Made by a program: the position numbers and the translations under genes. Source: Chitinophaga polysaccharea (GTDB lineage: Bacteria > Bacteroidota > Bacteroidia > Chitinophagales > Chitinophagaceae). From it: DNA of 64,000 nt. The stretch is from positions 1-64,000 of the forward strand of contig NZ_CABFVU010000004.1 in the NCBI RefSeq assembly GCF_902150045.1. Direction: 5' to 3'. The notes beneath the pieces are model-generated. The model searched no databases. It saw only the letters and a list, made by a program, of their open reading frames with translations, and was not told the DNA's origin. Positions 8,311 to 18,022 of the stretch are shown piece by piece. How positions within the stretch are numbered: the stretch's first letter is position 1; every line of letters begins with the position of its first letter.

Positions 8311-9294
8311 ATGGATATGAATAACACCCGGTTAAAAGAATTATTGGATAAATACCTGGACGGTACTGCCACTGATAAAGAAATCAGTGAGGTGGACAGC
8401 TGGTACAGGTCTTTCGAAAATGATCCGGGCCTCACTTCGCAATTCAACCCTGAGCAACGCACTGCGCTGGAACAACTGATCTTCCTGCGCATCAGCCGCC
8501 AGGTGGAGGATGCTGAACCGCGGATGAAGGTGAGCCATAGGTCTGTTCGCTGGTTGGTAGCCGCTACGATCGCCCTACTCATCGCTGCAGGAGGTTTTTA
8601 CCTGGCCCGCGAACGCAGCGCCCGGCCTCAAATTGCAAAGGCAATGGTAACAGCGCAAACCGGGGGAGACGGCATTAAAAAGATCACCCTGCCGGATGGC
8701 AGCCTGGTATGGCTGAATGTAGACAGTAAAGTAAAATATGAGGAACATAAAGCCCGGGAGATCTGGCTGGAGGGAGAAGGATATTTTGAAGTAACTTCCC
8801 GCCAGAACGATCCTTTCCTGGTGCATGCCGGTAAACTGGAGGTGAATGTGCTTGGTACCAGTTTTAACATCGATGCCTATACGCCGTCGGCAAAAGTAAC
8901 CGTAACAGTGGCCAGTGGTAAAATAGCCGTAGGCAATAACGGGAATAACACTGCCACACTTGTTGCCAACCAGCAGGCGGTTTATCACACTGCAACGGAC
9001 CAACTGGAAAAGAATGATATCGCCGCAGCAGATGCCAGCGCCTGGACACAGGGGCAGCTGATCTTTAAGAAAGCCCTGTTCCGCGATATCGCCTATAAAC
9101 TGGAACGCCGGTATAATGTACGTATCCGGTTTGCCAGTGAACAGATTGCCAATTCATTGATCACCGCACGGTTTGATGCCAACGTACCGTTTAAGAACGT
9201 GCTGGGCATGCTATGCGAAATTTATGGGTGCAGCTACCGGCAGGAGCCCGGCAGCAACGAATACCTGGTATATAAAAAAGGGACAACCAAATAA
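8311..9294 (+). CDS. FecR family anti-sigma factor (FecR + DUF4974)
   Basis: A single-pass inner-membrane anti-sigma factor of about 327 residues. The cytoplasmic N-terminal sigma-binding part is NNTRLKELLDKYLDGTATDKEISEVDSWY; a transmembrane helix follows (VRWLVAATIALLIAAGGFYLA, residues ~79-99); then the periplasmic FecR domain (TLPDGSLVWLNVDSKVKYEE, FEVTSRQNDPFLVHAGKLEVNVLGTSFNIDAY) and a C-terminal DUF4974 (LIFKKALFRDIAYKLERRYNVRIRF...), which contacts the STN domain of SusC. The frame is open back to 8236, overlapping the sigma gene; ATG 8296 also exists. I prefer 8311 (or 8317) because the ECF element ends at 8294 and the sigma-binding helix begins immediately after. It is first in an operon with SusC, SusD, GH38, SGNH hydrolase and GH92. 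Confidence 0.92.
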   Translation: MDMNNTRLKELLDKYLDGTATDKEISEVDSWYRSFENDPGLTSQFNPEQRTALEQLIFLRISRQVEDAEPRMKVSHRSVRWLVAATIALLIAAGGFYLARERSARPQIAKAMVTAQTGGDGIKKITLPDGSLVWLNVDSKVKYEEHKAREIWLEGEGYFEVTSRQNDPFLVHAGKLEVNVLGTSFNIDAYTPSAKVTVTVASGKIAVGNNGNNTATLVANQQAVYHTATDQLEKNDIAAADASAWTQGQLIFKKALFRDIAYKLERRYNVRIRFASEQIANSLITARFDANVPFKNVLGMLCEIYGCSYRQEPGSNEYLVYKKGTTK

Positions 9295-9339
9295 ATAAAA
9301 ACGGATGGGGTTAGCCTTAGGGCGTGATAAATTCGGGTT

Positions 9340-12300
9340 ATGAAAGTGAAAACAGCGGAGTGCCTGCACATGGTGCCCGGGTGGTTTACCTGCCTGGTGC
9401 TGGTATTGTGCTGCCTGTACCCGCCGCGCATAACTGCGCAATCCGGCGTAACCGAAGAATTGAAACACACCGTGGTAGATGTACATGTTACCGGCGAAAC
9501 GCTCGATAAAGTGTTTGAACAGGTGGAAGCAGCTACTACATTCAGGTTTGTATACAGTCCCTCCGACATCACAAAAAGTGGAAAAGTAACTGTTAATAAA
9601 AGAAATATTTCCGTGGACCAGGTGCTGAAACTTCTGCCGGCAGGATTGCAATATGAATTACGCGGCAGGAACATACTTATCACACGGAAAGAACCGCAGC
9701 CTGCAAACCAGGCCTCGATACTGACAGGCAGGGTCACTGATACCAACGGCAACCCTTTGTCCGGTGTATACGTGATGCGGAAAGGAGCGCCGCCCCGTTT
9801 GATGACGGATGCAGATGGCACCTTCAGTATCCATGCGGAACAGGGAGATACCCTGCGTTTTGCCCTACCGGGTTTCGGTGAACAGGAAGTCCCGGTGGAA
9901 AGAGTGAACATGTTGTATGTGTCCCTCTCGCCGCGATATTCTTCCCTGAAGGAAGTAGTGGTGATCGGCTACGGTACTTCCAGCAAGGAAAAGCTTACTA
10001 CCGCCATCGGTACGGTAAGTGGCGATGCCATAAAGGAACGCCCTACTACCATGAACCTGATGCAGGGACTGGCGGGAAAAGTAGCCGGGGTAAGCGTGAT
10101 GATGAATTCCGGTAAGCCCGGTGGCAATCCTATCGTAAAAATAAGAGGCACCGGTTCTATCAATGCCTACAATGGCCCGTTGTACGTGGTGGATGGTATA
10201 GTGGGAGCCGATCCGCTGATCATTGATCCCAACATCGTAGCATCGGTGGATGTGCTGAAAGATGCTGCCGCCTCCGCCATTTATGGAGCGAGAGGATCCA
10301 ACGGGGTGATCGTGATCACCACCAGGAAAGGCACTAAAAGCAGCCCGGGTGTTACATTCCGCAATACAGTGAGCTTTGGTACGCTGGCCCGCAAAGTGAA
10401 ACTGATGGATGCCGGCCAGGCACTGGAAATGTTTAAGCGGGAATACGAATACCTGCCCGGCCGCACAGCGCCGCACCTGGATCCGTCATGGCAGTTTGTA
10501 CGGAAGGAAGAATTGTTTAACGCCGACGGCTCTCCGAAATATAATACCGACTGGCAGGAGGAAGCAAGCCGCCTGGCAGTGTCGCATGAGCATTCCCTGT
10601 CGCTGTCGGCCGGAAAGGATGGCTTCTCCGCACTGGTCAATCTTTCTTACAACGATCAGCAGGGTATTCTCATCAACAGCTACTCACGACAGGTGAACGG
10701 GTTTATTAACCTCGGCTGGGATGTGTCCAGGTGGCTGCATGTACAGGCGGTGATCAACAGCGGGGCGTCAAAACAGAATAATGTAGACATCAATACATTC
10801 GGGCTGAATGCAGTACGGCAGATCTATGAGTTCCTGCCTTTTCTCCCGGTGCAATATGCCGACGGTACCTATTCCCGCAAAGGGGATTATCCCGGTGCAG
10901 AAGAATCTGAAAATCCGGTGAGATTAATGAGGGAAGTGAAGTCAGTAGCAGGGAAAACATATACCATGGGCAACCTGGTAACAACCATTCGCCTGAACAG
11001 CAAACTGCATATTACCGCAGGGTTGAGCGGACAAACCGGCGCTACCTACAACCTGTATTACTCCGGCCGTGATATCCGCGGGTATTCGGATACGCAACAG
11101 GGCGTGGCTACACGCACAAATGGGAACTCAGGTTCCTGGACTACGGAAGACTACCTGACCTGGAACAACCAGTACGGTAAACATAAGGTAACAGCTGTTG
11201 CCGGGGCCAGCTGGTATTATTTCGGGAATATGAGCACTAAGGCGGGAAGCGAAGGTTTCTTTGATGATTTCTTTTCCTATAACAGCCTGCAAACAGGGCT
11301 GGTGCCGCAACAGCCGGAGTCGGGAACAAGTAATACGGCGATGAACTCGTATTATATGCGGTTCAATTACGACTACGACAGCCGTTACCTGTTCGGGTTT
11401 TCTTTCCGCGCAGATGGCTCCTCGCGCTTTGGCGCCAATAACGTATACGGCTATTTCCCCAGCTTCTCGGGGGCATGGCGTTTATCTTCAGAACCGTTCC
11501 TGCGCGATGTGCACAGCATTAGCGACCTGAAGATACGCGGCAGCTATGGCATTGTGGGCAATGCAGATATTGGTGATTATGTAACGCAGGACAAGCTGAG
11601 AAGCAGCCAGGTGGCATTCAATGGCCAGGTGGCGCCGGCAGTTACATTGTCCGCGCTGGGCAACAGGAACCTTAAATGGGAAAAAGCCCACCAGCTGAAT
11701 ATTGGACTGGATGTTTCCCTTTTCGATAACAGGATACAGTTCACCGGCGATGTGTATAACCGTGTAACCAAAGACCTGCTGTATTACCGGCTGATGCCCG
11801 CCACCACCGGTTATGAAGGGGTGTATGATAACATCGGTTCCATTCGTAACAGGGGACTGGAGCTATCGCTGGTCACCAACAACATCCGGCGTAAACAGTT
11901 CTCATGGAATACCTCGCTGATCTATTCCATGAACCGCTCCCGCGTATTGGAACTGAACGGCGATATCATGTATCCCTGGGCAGGGCGTATCATGGAAGGC
12001 CGTCCGCTGAATGAATTTTATGGTTACCGCCGGCTGGGTACCTGGGGAACAGATGAAGCGGCGGAAGCAGCCACCTATGGTAAAAAGCCCGGGGATCTGA
12101 AGTATGCAGATCTGAATAATAATAAAGTGAAAGATGCCAACGACCGTACCGTGCTTGGCAACGGCATGCCCGATTTTGAAGCAGGTATGACAAACACATT
12201 TACCTATAAAAAATTTTCCCTGCTGGTAGATCTGCAAACGATCTATGGCCATAGCCTGGCAAACTTTACCAGGATGATCATGGAAAACGCTGCGCCCACT

Positions 12301-12666
12301 ACGAATAGTTACAGCAACCTGCTCAACGCATGGACGCCGCAACACCAGGGAGGCATGAACGCAGCACTGCGGCTGCCACAGGACGGGCTCGATAATGAAA
12401 TGGACAGCTATTATATAGAAAAAGGCACTTTCCTCCGTATACGCAATATTGCACTGGCGTACCGGCTGAAGGAAGACTGGCTCGCACGGTATCATATCAA
12501 ATCTGCCGTGATCACCGCCAGTGCGGAAAACTATTTCCTGTTCACAAAATATAAAGGGTACGATCCTGAAGCCTCCTCATTCGATGGCGACTTTAACCAG
12601 GGAGTGGATCTGTACCAGTATCCGAAAGCAAAAACGCTGTCGTTTACACTGAATGTTACATTCTGA
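9340..12666 (+). CDS. SusC/RagA TonB-linked outer-membrane transporter with STN signalling domain
   Basis: A 1108-residue TonB-dependent transporter for oligosaccharides. The order is signal region to about residue 36; STN domain (~48-118, VDVHVTGETLDKVFEQVEAATTFRFVYSPSD...); carboxypeptidase-regulatory-like domain (~127-190, GRVTDTNGNPLSGVYV); plug (~205-331) with the SusC hallmarks VVVIGYGT, DVLKDAAASAIYGARG and GVIVITTRKG; then the 22-strand barrel ending in an aromatic C-terminus (TLNVTF). It is the only one of the three SusC proteins here with an STN domain, matching it to the FecR/sigma pair immediately upstream (45 bp). It should pair with the SusD lipoprotein that follows after 14 bp and import mannose-rich oligosaccharides. 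Confidence 0.95.
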   Translation: MKVKTAECLHMVPGWFTCLVLVLCCLYPPRITAQSGVTEELKHTVVDVHVTGETLDKVFEQVEAATTFRFVYSPSDITKSGKVTVNKRNISVDQVLKLLPAGLQYELRGRNILITRKEPQPANQASILTGRVTDTNGNPLSGVYVMRKGAPPRLMTDADGTFSIHAEQGDTLRFALPGFGEQEVPVERVNMLYVSLSPRYSSLKEVVVIGYGTSSKEKLTTAIGTVSGDAIKERPTTMNLMQGLAGKVAGVSVMMNSGKPGGNPIVKIRGTGSINAYNGPLYVVDGIVGADPLIIDPNIVASVDVLKDAAASAIYGARGSNGVIVITTRKGTKSSPGVTFRNTVSFGTLARKVKLMDAGQALEMFKREYEYLPGRTAPHLDPSWQFVRKEELFNADGSPKYNTDWQEEASRLAVSHEHSLSLSAGKDGFSALVNLSYNDQQGILINSYSRQVNGFINLGWDVSRWLHVQAVINSGASKQNNVDINTFGLNAVRQIYEFLPFLPVQYADGTYSRKGDYPGAEESENPVRLMREVKSVAGKTYTMGNLVTTIRLNSKLHITAGLSGQTGATYNLYYSGRDIRGYSDTQQGVATRTNGNSGSWTTEDYLTWNNQYGKHKVTAVAGASWYYFGNMSTKAGSEGFFDDFFSYNSLQTGLVPQQPESGTSNTAMNSYYMRFNYDYDSRYLFGFSFRADGSSRFGANNVYGYFPSFSGAWRLSSEPFLRDVHSISDLKIRGSYGIVGNADIGDYVTQDKLRSSQVAFNGQVAPAVTLSALGNRNLKWEKAHQLNIGLDVSLFDNRIQFTGDVYNRVTKDLLYYRLMPATTGYEGVYDNIGSIRNRGLELSLVTNNIRRKQFSWNTSLIYSMNRSRVLELNGDIMYPWAGRIMEGRPLNEFYGYRRLGTWGTDEAAEAATYGKKPGDLKYADLNNNKVKDANDRTVLGNGMPDFEAGMTNTFTYKKFSLLVDLQTIYGHSLANFTRMIMENAAPTTNSYSNLLNAWTPQHQGGMNAALRLPQDGLDNEMDSYYIEKGTFLRIRNIALAYRLKEDWLARYHIKSAVITASAENYFLFTKYKGYDPEASSFDGDFNQGVDLYQYPKAKTLSFTLNVTF

Positions 12667-12680
12667 AAAGGAGTTGAAAT

Positions 12681-14165
12681 ATGAAACAACTGGTAATGTT
12701 GGGGATGATACTACTGGTTTCTTCCTGTAACAAATTCCTGGAAGAAGAGCCCTCCGGTTCTCTCAACCAGTCGCACTACTATAAAACGCCTGAACAGGTG
12801 AGCGCTGCGGTGAACGGTACGTACGACGGCCTTGCCACGCCCTTTGTGATCAACATCGGCGTAGCAGTAAGCCCCGTGTATTCGCTGGAATACATCACCG
12901 GGTACAGCCGCAGGCCAAGGCCATCAGGGTTTGAAGACGACCAGTTCCTGCGGTTAGACCGGCTCGATAACGCCAACTCAAGATTGCAGGGATGGTGGAA
13001 TGCCACCTATTATCCCGTGGAGAATTGCAACAGCGTGATCGAAAACGTAAGCATCACTTCTGTAGTTGATGAAATAACAAAACAACGTTATCTCGGCGAA
13101 GCGTATTTCCTGCGGGCATGGTATTATTTCCAGGCAGTACGGCTTTTTGGCGATATCCCCCTGAAACTTACAACTACCAAAGATATCAACGATGTAAGGA
13201 TACGCCGTTCTCCTAAAGAAGCAGTGTACGAACAGATCGTGAAAGACCTGAAAGCAGCGGAAAACGCAGGGCTTCCGTGGATAGACCAGAGCGGGCATGT
13301 AAGCCTGGGCGCAGTGAAATCATTGCTGGCAAAGGTATACATTACCATGGCCGGCTACCCGTTGCAGAAAGGGAAACCTTATTACCAGCTTGCCTACGAT
13401 AAGGCGATGGAAGTGGTAGACAGCCACCAGTTCTCACTGTTTGAACAATACAGCGATCTGCGTAACCCGGTAGTGCAGAATACGAGGGAGCATATTTTCA
13501 TGCTGCAGCGCCACCCCACTGTGGCGGTGAGCAACATTCACTGGGCATACCTGCCATATCCAAGCCAGCCCATTTCCATACAGTCGGCCTACGGTGGAGC
13601 AATGGCGCCCACTGCTGCATTTTATAATTCATTCGCAGCTAACGATGAACGTAAACAGGAGCAGGCTTTTTTCTATACCAAACATACGCGTTACGGTAAT
13701 CCGGCAGAAACAGTTTTCTTCCCCGATCCTTATGTTTTTAAGTTCTGGGATGATGAAGCAGAGAAGACCGGCCGCTCCGGCGCTAATTTCCCGCTGATAC
13801 GTTATGCAGATATATTGCTGCTGTGTGCAGAAGCAAAAAGCGTTGTTGACGGAGGTACTACATCAGATGCTACTGCGATCGATGCATTTTATGCGGTACA
13901 CCACCGGGCATTTCCTGCGGAGCCTAAACCAACTACATTAACAACAGATGATATTCTGAAGGAAAGATACTGGGAACTTTGTTTTGAATTCCAGACATGG
14001 TACGATATGCTGCGTACCCGCAAAGCCTTTGATGTGGCGCGTGGCAGCATGACCAGCCTGGTTGGGTACAAAGCCCCGAATCACCTGCGGAGTTTCGAAG
14101 AAACAGATTTTCAATTTCCATTACCATTAGCTGAAGTTCAGAAGAACCCGGACTTGGCCCTTTAA
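12681..14165 (+). CDS. SusD/RagB-like surface glycan-binding lipoprotein
   Basis: A 494-residue SusD homologue, the lid and glycan-binding partner of the preceding SusC. A lipoprotein signal is present (MKQLVMLGMILLVSSC, Cys16) followed by NKFLEEEPSGSLNQSHYYKTPEQVSAAVNGTYDGL, the classic SusD N-terminus. TPR-like helices include YLGEAYFLRAWYYFQAVRLFGDIPL and VSLGAVKSLLAKVYITMAGYPL; the C-terminal region has PLIRYADILLLCAEAKS and ILKERYWELCFEFQTWYDMLRTRK. It is full length and tightly coupled to SusC (14 bp) and the GH38 gene (7 bp). Confidence 0.94.
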   Translation: MKQLVMLGMILLVSSCNKFLEEEPSGSLNQSHYYKTPEQVSAAVNGTYDGLATPFVINIGVAVSPVYSLEYITGYSRRPRPSGFEDDQFLRLDRLDNANSRLQGWWNATYYPVENCNSVIENVSITSVVDEITKQRYLGEAYFLRAWYYFQAVRLFGDIPLKLTTTKDINDVRIRRSPKEAVYEQIVKDLKAAENAGLPWIDQSGHVSLGAVKSLLAKVYITMAGYPLQKGKPYYQLAYDKAMEVVDSHQFSLFEQYSDLRNPVVQNTREHIFMLQRHPTVAVSNIHWAYLPYPSQPISIQSAYGGAMAPTAAFYNSFAANDERKQEQAFFYTKHTRYGNPAETVFFPDPYVFKFWDDEAEKTGRSGANFPLIRYADILLLCAEAKSVVDGGTTSDATAIDAFYAVHHRAFPAEPKPTTLTTDDILKERYWELCFEFQTWYDMLRTRKAFDVARGSMTSLVGYKAPNHLRSFEETDFQFPLPLAEVQKNPDLAL

Positions 14166-14172
14166 CAACAGC

Positions 14173-16635
14173 ATGAAACTGAAGAATATTTGCCTGGCGG
14201 CTTTACTCACCGCTGCGGCACAGACATCTTTTGCCCAGGAGCATTACTTTATTGATGGCTATCACGGTGGCGTTTACGGGCACTACCCCCATGGGTATAC
14301 GCAATTTGTAATCAGCCAGCTGAAGGCAAACCCTTACTGGAAAATTAACCTGGAAATAGAGCCTGAAACCTGGGACAGGGTAAGGGCGGAAGAACCGGAA
14401 GCATATGCCGGCTTCAAACACTTGTTTGCCGACCAATCGGCCGGCGGCCGCATTGAATATGTAAATCCTGCCTATGGCCAGAGCTATTTGTATACCGGCT
14501 CCGGTGAAAGCATGATACGGCAGTTCAGCTATGGAATACAAAAACTGAAAGAACATTTCCCCGGCGCCGTATTTACTACCTATTCAAGTGAAGAACCCTG
14601 CTTTACCAGCGCCCTGCCGCAGGTACTGCGCTCATTCGGGTTTAAATACGCTTCCCTGAAAAATCCCAATACCTGCTGGGGTGGCTACACCCGCGCCTTT
14701 GGCGGTGAACTGGTACAATGGCAGGGCCCTGATGGGAGCCAGCTGCTCACCGTGCCCCGCTACAGTTCAGAAGCCCTGCTGCCTAATTCCACCTGGCAAA
14801 CCACTGCCTGGAATAACGGCAGGGAATATATACATTCTGCCCGCGCTGCGGGTATTGCACACCCCGTAGGCATGTGCCTGCAGGACGCCGGCTGGCGCAA
14901 CGGTCCCTGGCTGAAACAACACGCGAAATATGAAACCTGGCGGAATTATATCGGCAACATCGCTAACCACAGTAATGTACCGGTATGGAAAGTAAGCCAG
15001 GAAGATATACAGGTAAGCCTGGTATGGGGCGCACAGGTATTGCAACGTATTGCGCAGCAGGTGAGAGCCGCAGAAAATAAACTGGTAAACGCAGAAAAGT
15101 ATGCGGCCATCGCCACGCTCTGTGATAACACTGCCTGGCCCCGGCAACAACTGGATACGGCCTGGAAAACATTGCTGCTGGCCCAGCACCACGATTGCTG
15201 GATTGTTCCCTACAATGGCCGCAAAGGCGATACATGGATCGATAAAGTACAGCATTGGACAGATAACACCCTCTTCGTAAGCAATAACATCTTACAACAA
15301 AACAACCGCGAAGCAACATACATCCGTGTATTGAACACTACAGCACAACCCCGCAGTGAATGGGTGCAGTTGCCGGAAGGCCGGCAATGGGAAGTGACCA
15401 ACAGTAAAGGCAAGCCGGTGGAAACACAGCAGGGGCGAATTAAAGCAACGGTGCCCCCCATGGGGTTCAGCGTTTATAAGCTGCAGCCGGCAACGGGGAA
15501 AAACAGCCGGCCGGTACGCGAAGAAGATCATCTTCTTCAAATAGAAACAGATCTCTACCACGCAGAAATAGATCCCGCAAGGGGTGGCGTTATCACCAGC
15601 CTGGTAGTGAAAGCCACCGGCAAGGAAATGGTAGACAAAAGAAACAGCCGCGGATTCAATGAACTGAGAGGATATTTTTACAATGAAAACGCATGGCGCT
15701 CCAGTATGGACACCGTTGCCACTGTGCGTACCACGGAACACAATAAGGCACGTACATCTGTTGAGATCAACGGTTTTATTGCCGGGCATCCTTTTACACA
15801 ACAGGTAATATTCACCAACGGCCAGCGGAGAATTGATATGAAAGTAAAAATAGACTGGAAAGGCAATCCTGGTATAGGTGCATATTCACAGGCAGATAAT
15901 TACAGTGCAGAAGCATATCAGAAGGCATTTTATAACGACAGCTGTAAACTGCAGGTATTGTTCCCGCTTCATCTTACAACACAACAGCTAAGCAAAGACG
16001 CGCCTTTTGATGTGACCAACAGCCGCCTGGAGAACACTTTTTTCAGCAGCTGGGACAGTATCAGGAATAATGTGATCCTGCATTGGGTGGATGTAACCGA
16101 TGGTAACAATGGCCTGGCCTTGCTCACCGATCATACTTCCAGCTATGTGCACGGTAAGGATTACCCGCTGGGCCTTACCCTGCAATACGCCGGCCGGGCG
16201 CTCTGGGGCCGTAATTACGATATTACGGGGCCTACGGAAGTAAGCTATGCCATTGTGCCTCATAAAGGCAACTGGGAAACCGGCGGCATCAGTAACGAGG
16301 AAACCGGCTGGTGCGAACCGTTGCAGGTATTGCCGGCAAAAGGGAGTAGGGATTTTTCATTACTTGCTGTGCAGAATAAGCACTGGCAGGTATCTGCCCT
16401 GCTCATGGATGGGAAGGATCTGCTGATCAGGTTGTATAACCCTGGTGGGAACAACAGCGAAAGTTTGCTCACCTTCAACGGCGCCGCCACAGCCGCTGTG
16501 ATGGAACAACTGAATGGGGATGCAGGAAAAATACTGCCACAAAGAAAAGCATCCGGTAAAACAATTATCCGCCTGGGCATACCACGTTTTGGTATCCGCA
16601 CCATCCGCCTGAAAAATGTATCTGTAAATTATTAA
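14173..16635 (+). CDS. GH38-like alpha-mannosidase with altered metal-site residues
   Basis: An 820-residue exported protein (signal peptide ending TSFAQ, residue ~22) of the GH38 alpha-mannosidase fold: N-terminal (beta/alpha)7 part to about residue 290, a helical bundle around LLLAQHHDCWIVPYNG, and C-terminal beta-sandwiches (~430-815). The QHHD motif (Q338-D341), one of the four zinc-ligand regions of GH38, is intact. In place of the usual N-terminal H-x-D there is YHGGVYGHY, and where the nucleophile Asp of the D-(T/S)-F-G-x-x-x-x-LPQ motif is expected the sequence reads SEEPCFTSALPQVL (E140 at the aligned position). The enzyme may use a modified site or have changed activity. Its place in a locus with two GH92 enzymes supports mannan or N-glycan breakdown. 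Confidence 0.85.
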   Translation: MKLKNICLAALLTAAAQTSFAQEHYFIDGYHGGVYGHYPHGYTQFVISQLKANPYWKINLEIEPETWDRVRAEEPEAYAGFKHLFADQSAGGRIEYVNPAYGQSYLYTGSGESMIRQFSYGIQKLKEHFPGAVFTTYSSEEPCFTSALPQVLRSFGFKYASLKNPNTCWGGYTRAFGGELVQWQGPDGSQLLTVPRYSSEALLPNSTWQTTAWNNGREYIHSARAAGIAHPVGMCLQDAGWRNGPWLKQHAKYETWRNYIGNIANHSNVPVWKVSQEDIQVSLVWGAQVLQRIAQQVRAAENKLVNAEKYAAIATLCDNTAWPRQQLDTAWKTLLLAQHHDCWIVPYNGRKGDTWIDKVQHWTDNTLFVSNNILQQNNREATYIRVLNTTAQPRSEWVQLPEGRQWEVTNSKGKPVETQQGRIKATVPPMGFSVYKLQPATGKNSRPVREEDHLLQIETDLYHAEIDPARGGVITSLVVKATGKEMVDKRNSRGFNELRGYFYNENAWRSSMDTVATVRTTEHNKARTSVEINGFIAGHPFTQQVIFTNGQRRIDMKVKIDWKGNPGIGAYSQADNYSAEAYQKAFYNDSCKLQVLFPLHLTTQQLSKDAPFDVTNSRLENTFFSSWDSIRNNVILHWVDVTDGNNGLALLTDHTSSYVHGKDYPLGLTLQYAGRALWGRNYDITGPTEVSYAIVPHKGNWETGGISNEETGWCEPLQVLPAKGSRDFSLLAVQNKHWQVSALLMDGKDLLIRLYNPGGNNSESLLTFNGAATAAVMEQLNGDAGKILPQRKASGKTIIRLGIPRFGIRTIRLKNVSVNY

Positions 16636-16643
16636 ACTACTAT

Positions 16644-18020
16644 ATGAAAAAGCTATTGTATTCCTTTGGGTTAAGTGTTGCTGCCGTGTTTGCACAGGCG
16701 CAGGTAAAACCCTTTCAGCAAAACGATCGCGTGGTGTTTGTAGGTAACAGTATTACCGAAGCAGGCGCCTATGTTTCTTACATCTATCTCTACTATATGA
16801 CCCATTTCCCGGGTAGAAAAATGGTGATCATGAATGGTGGAATCGGGGGAGATAAAGCATCAGATATTTACCGCCGCCTTGAATATGATGTACTGGCTAA
16901 AAAGCCGAGTGTGCTGGTGCTTACTTTCGGGATGAATGATACCGGTTATTTTGAGTTCAACAACAGCGATGCGGCTAAAACCGCCGCGGAGCGGATTGCA
17001 GCTTCCCGCCGCAGTTACGGGCAGATAGAACAACGGCTTTTGAAATTACCGGCCATACAAAAAGTACTGATGTCTTCGTCGCCTTATGACGAGACTTCGA
17101 AGTTCAACAGGAATATTTTTCCCGGTAAACATAAAGCCATGCTGGAAATCGTGAAATTCCAGGAAGAGGCAGCCCGGAAAAATAACTGGGCCTTTACAGA
17201 TCTTTTCCGTCCTATGACTGCCATTAATGAACAGCTGCAACAAAAGGATTCCACTTTTACCATGATAGGTTCCGACCGCATACATCCGGGTAATGCAGGC
17301 CACCTGGTAATGGCCTCCCTTTTCCTGAAAAGCCAGGGCCTGAGCGGTAAACCGGTGGCGGAAGTACATATCAACGCAGCAAATGGTAAATTACAGCAGG
17401 CGGTGAATTGCAATATCAGCCAGCTGAATGCATCTGCCGGTAAAGTGAGCTTCGGTTACCTGGCTGCTTCATTGCCTTTTCCAATTGATACGGTGGCCCG
17501 CATCTGGGGCAACAACCAGAAACAATCCGATGCGTTGAACTGGATCCCTTTCACAGAAGATTTTAACAGGGAAATATTACAGGTAGATGGATTATCTTCC
17601 GGGGATTATACTTTACTGATAGATGGTCATTCTGTTGGTAAATGGTCCGCCGGCGCATTTACACAGGGCATCAACCTGGCTACCGTTCCCGAAACGCCGC
17701 AGTATAAACAGGCACTGTCTGTGATGCAGCTCAACCTTCGCCGTGCAGAGGTGGAAAGCCGGTTCCGCAGCTACTATTGGGTGCAGAGCAACTTCTTTGA
17801 TAAAAAGCATTTACTATTGCAGGATAATGCCGCTGCACTGGATAGCGCCCGCGCCTATACGAAATCAGACTGGGCATTGCGGCATCACGAAGAAATCTAC
17901 GAAACCGCCATGTATAAGGAACTGCGTGCTGTATGGCAGCAGGAAATTGATACGATCGTTCACCTGATCTACACCATCAATAAACCGGCCCTCCATAAAA
18001 TTGAGATCGTTAAATTGTAA
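16644..18020 (+). CDS. SGNH/GDSL hydrolase, exported
   Basis: A 458-residue SGNH hydrolase with a signal peptide (MKKLLYSFGLSVAAVFAQAQ). Block I is VVFVGNSITEAG with the nucleophile S36; block II is MNGGIGGDKASD; block III is LTFGMNDTGYF; block V is SDRIHPGNAGH with D211 and H214. The catalytic fold occupies roughly residues 25-240; the remaining ~215 residues are an accessory region with no recognised domain. In polysaccharide loci such enzymes usually remove acetyl or other ester groups from glycans before glycosidases act; that role is inferred from the neighbours (GH38 8 bp upstream, GH92 2 bp downstream). Confidence 0.9.
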   Translation: MKKLLYSFGLSVAAVFAQAQVKPFQQNDRVVFVGNSITEAGAYVSYIYLYYMTHFPGRKMVIMNGGIGGDKASDIYRRLEYDVLAKKPSVLVLTFGMNDTGYFEFNNSDAAKTAAERIAASRRSYGQIEQRLLKLPAIQKVLMSSSPYDETSKFNRNIFPGKHKAMLEIVKFQEEAARKNNWAFTDLFRPMTAINEQLQQKDSTFTMIGSDRIHPGNAGHLVMASLFLKSQGLSGKPVAEVHINAANGKLQQAVNCNISQLNASAGKVSFGYLAASLPFPIDTVARIWGNNQKQSDALNWIPFTEDFNREILQVDGLSSGDYTLLIDGHSVGKWSAGAFTQGINLATVPETPQYKQALSVMQLNLRRAEVESRFRSYYWVQSNFFDKKHLLLQDNAAALDSARAYTKSDWALRHHEEIYETAMYKELRAVWQQEIDTIVHLIYTINKPALHKIEIVKL

Positions 18021-18022
18021 AG

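Noticed and set aside
9304..9329. A possible fourth ECF-type element before the STN-SusC gene (GATGGGG...CGTGATA).
   Set aside because: The boxes match the other three copies only at a few positions, and the gene is 45 bp behind FecR in the same operon, so no separate promoter is needed.
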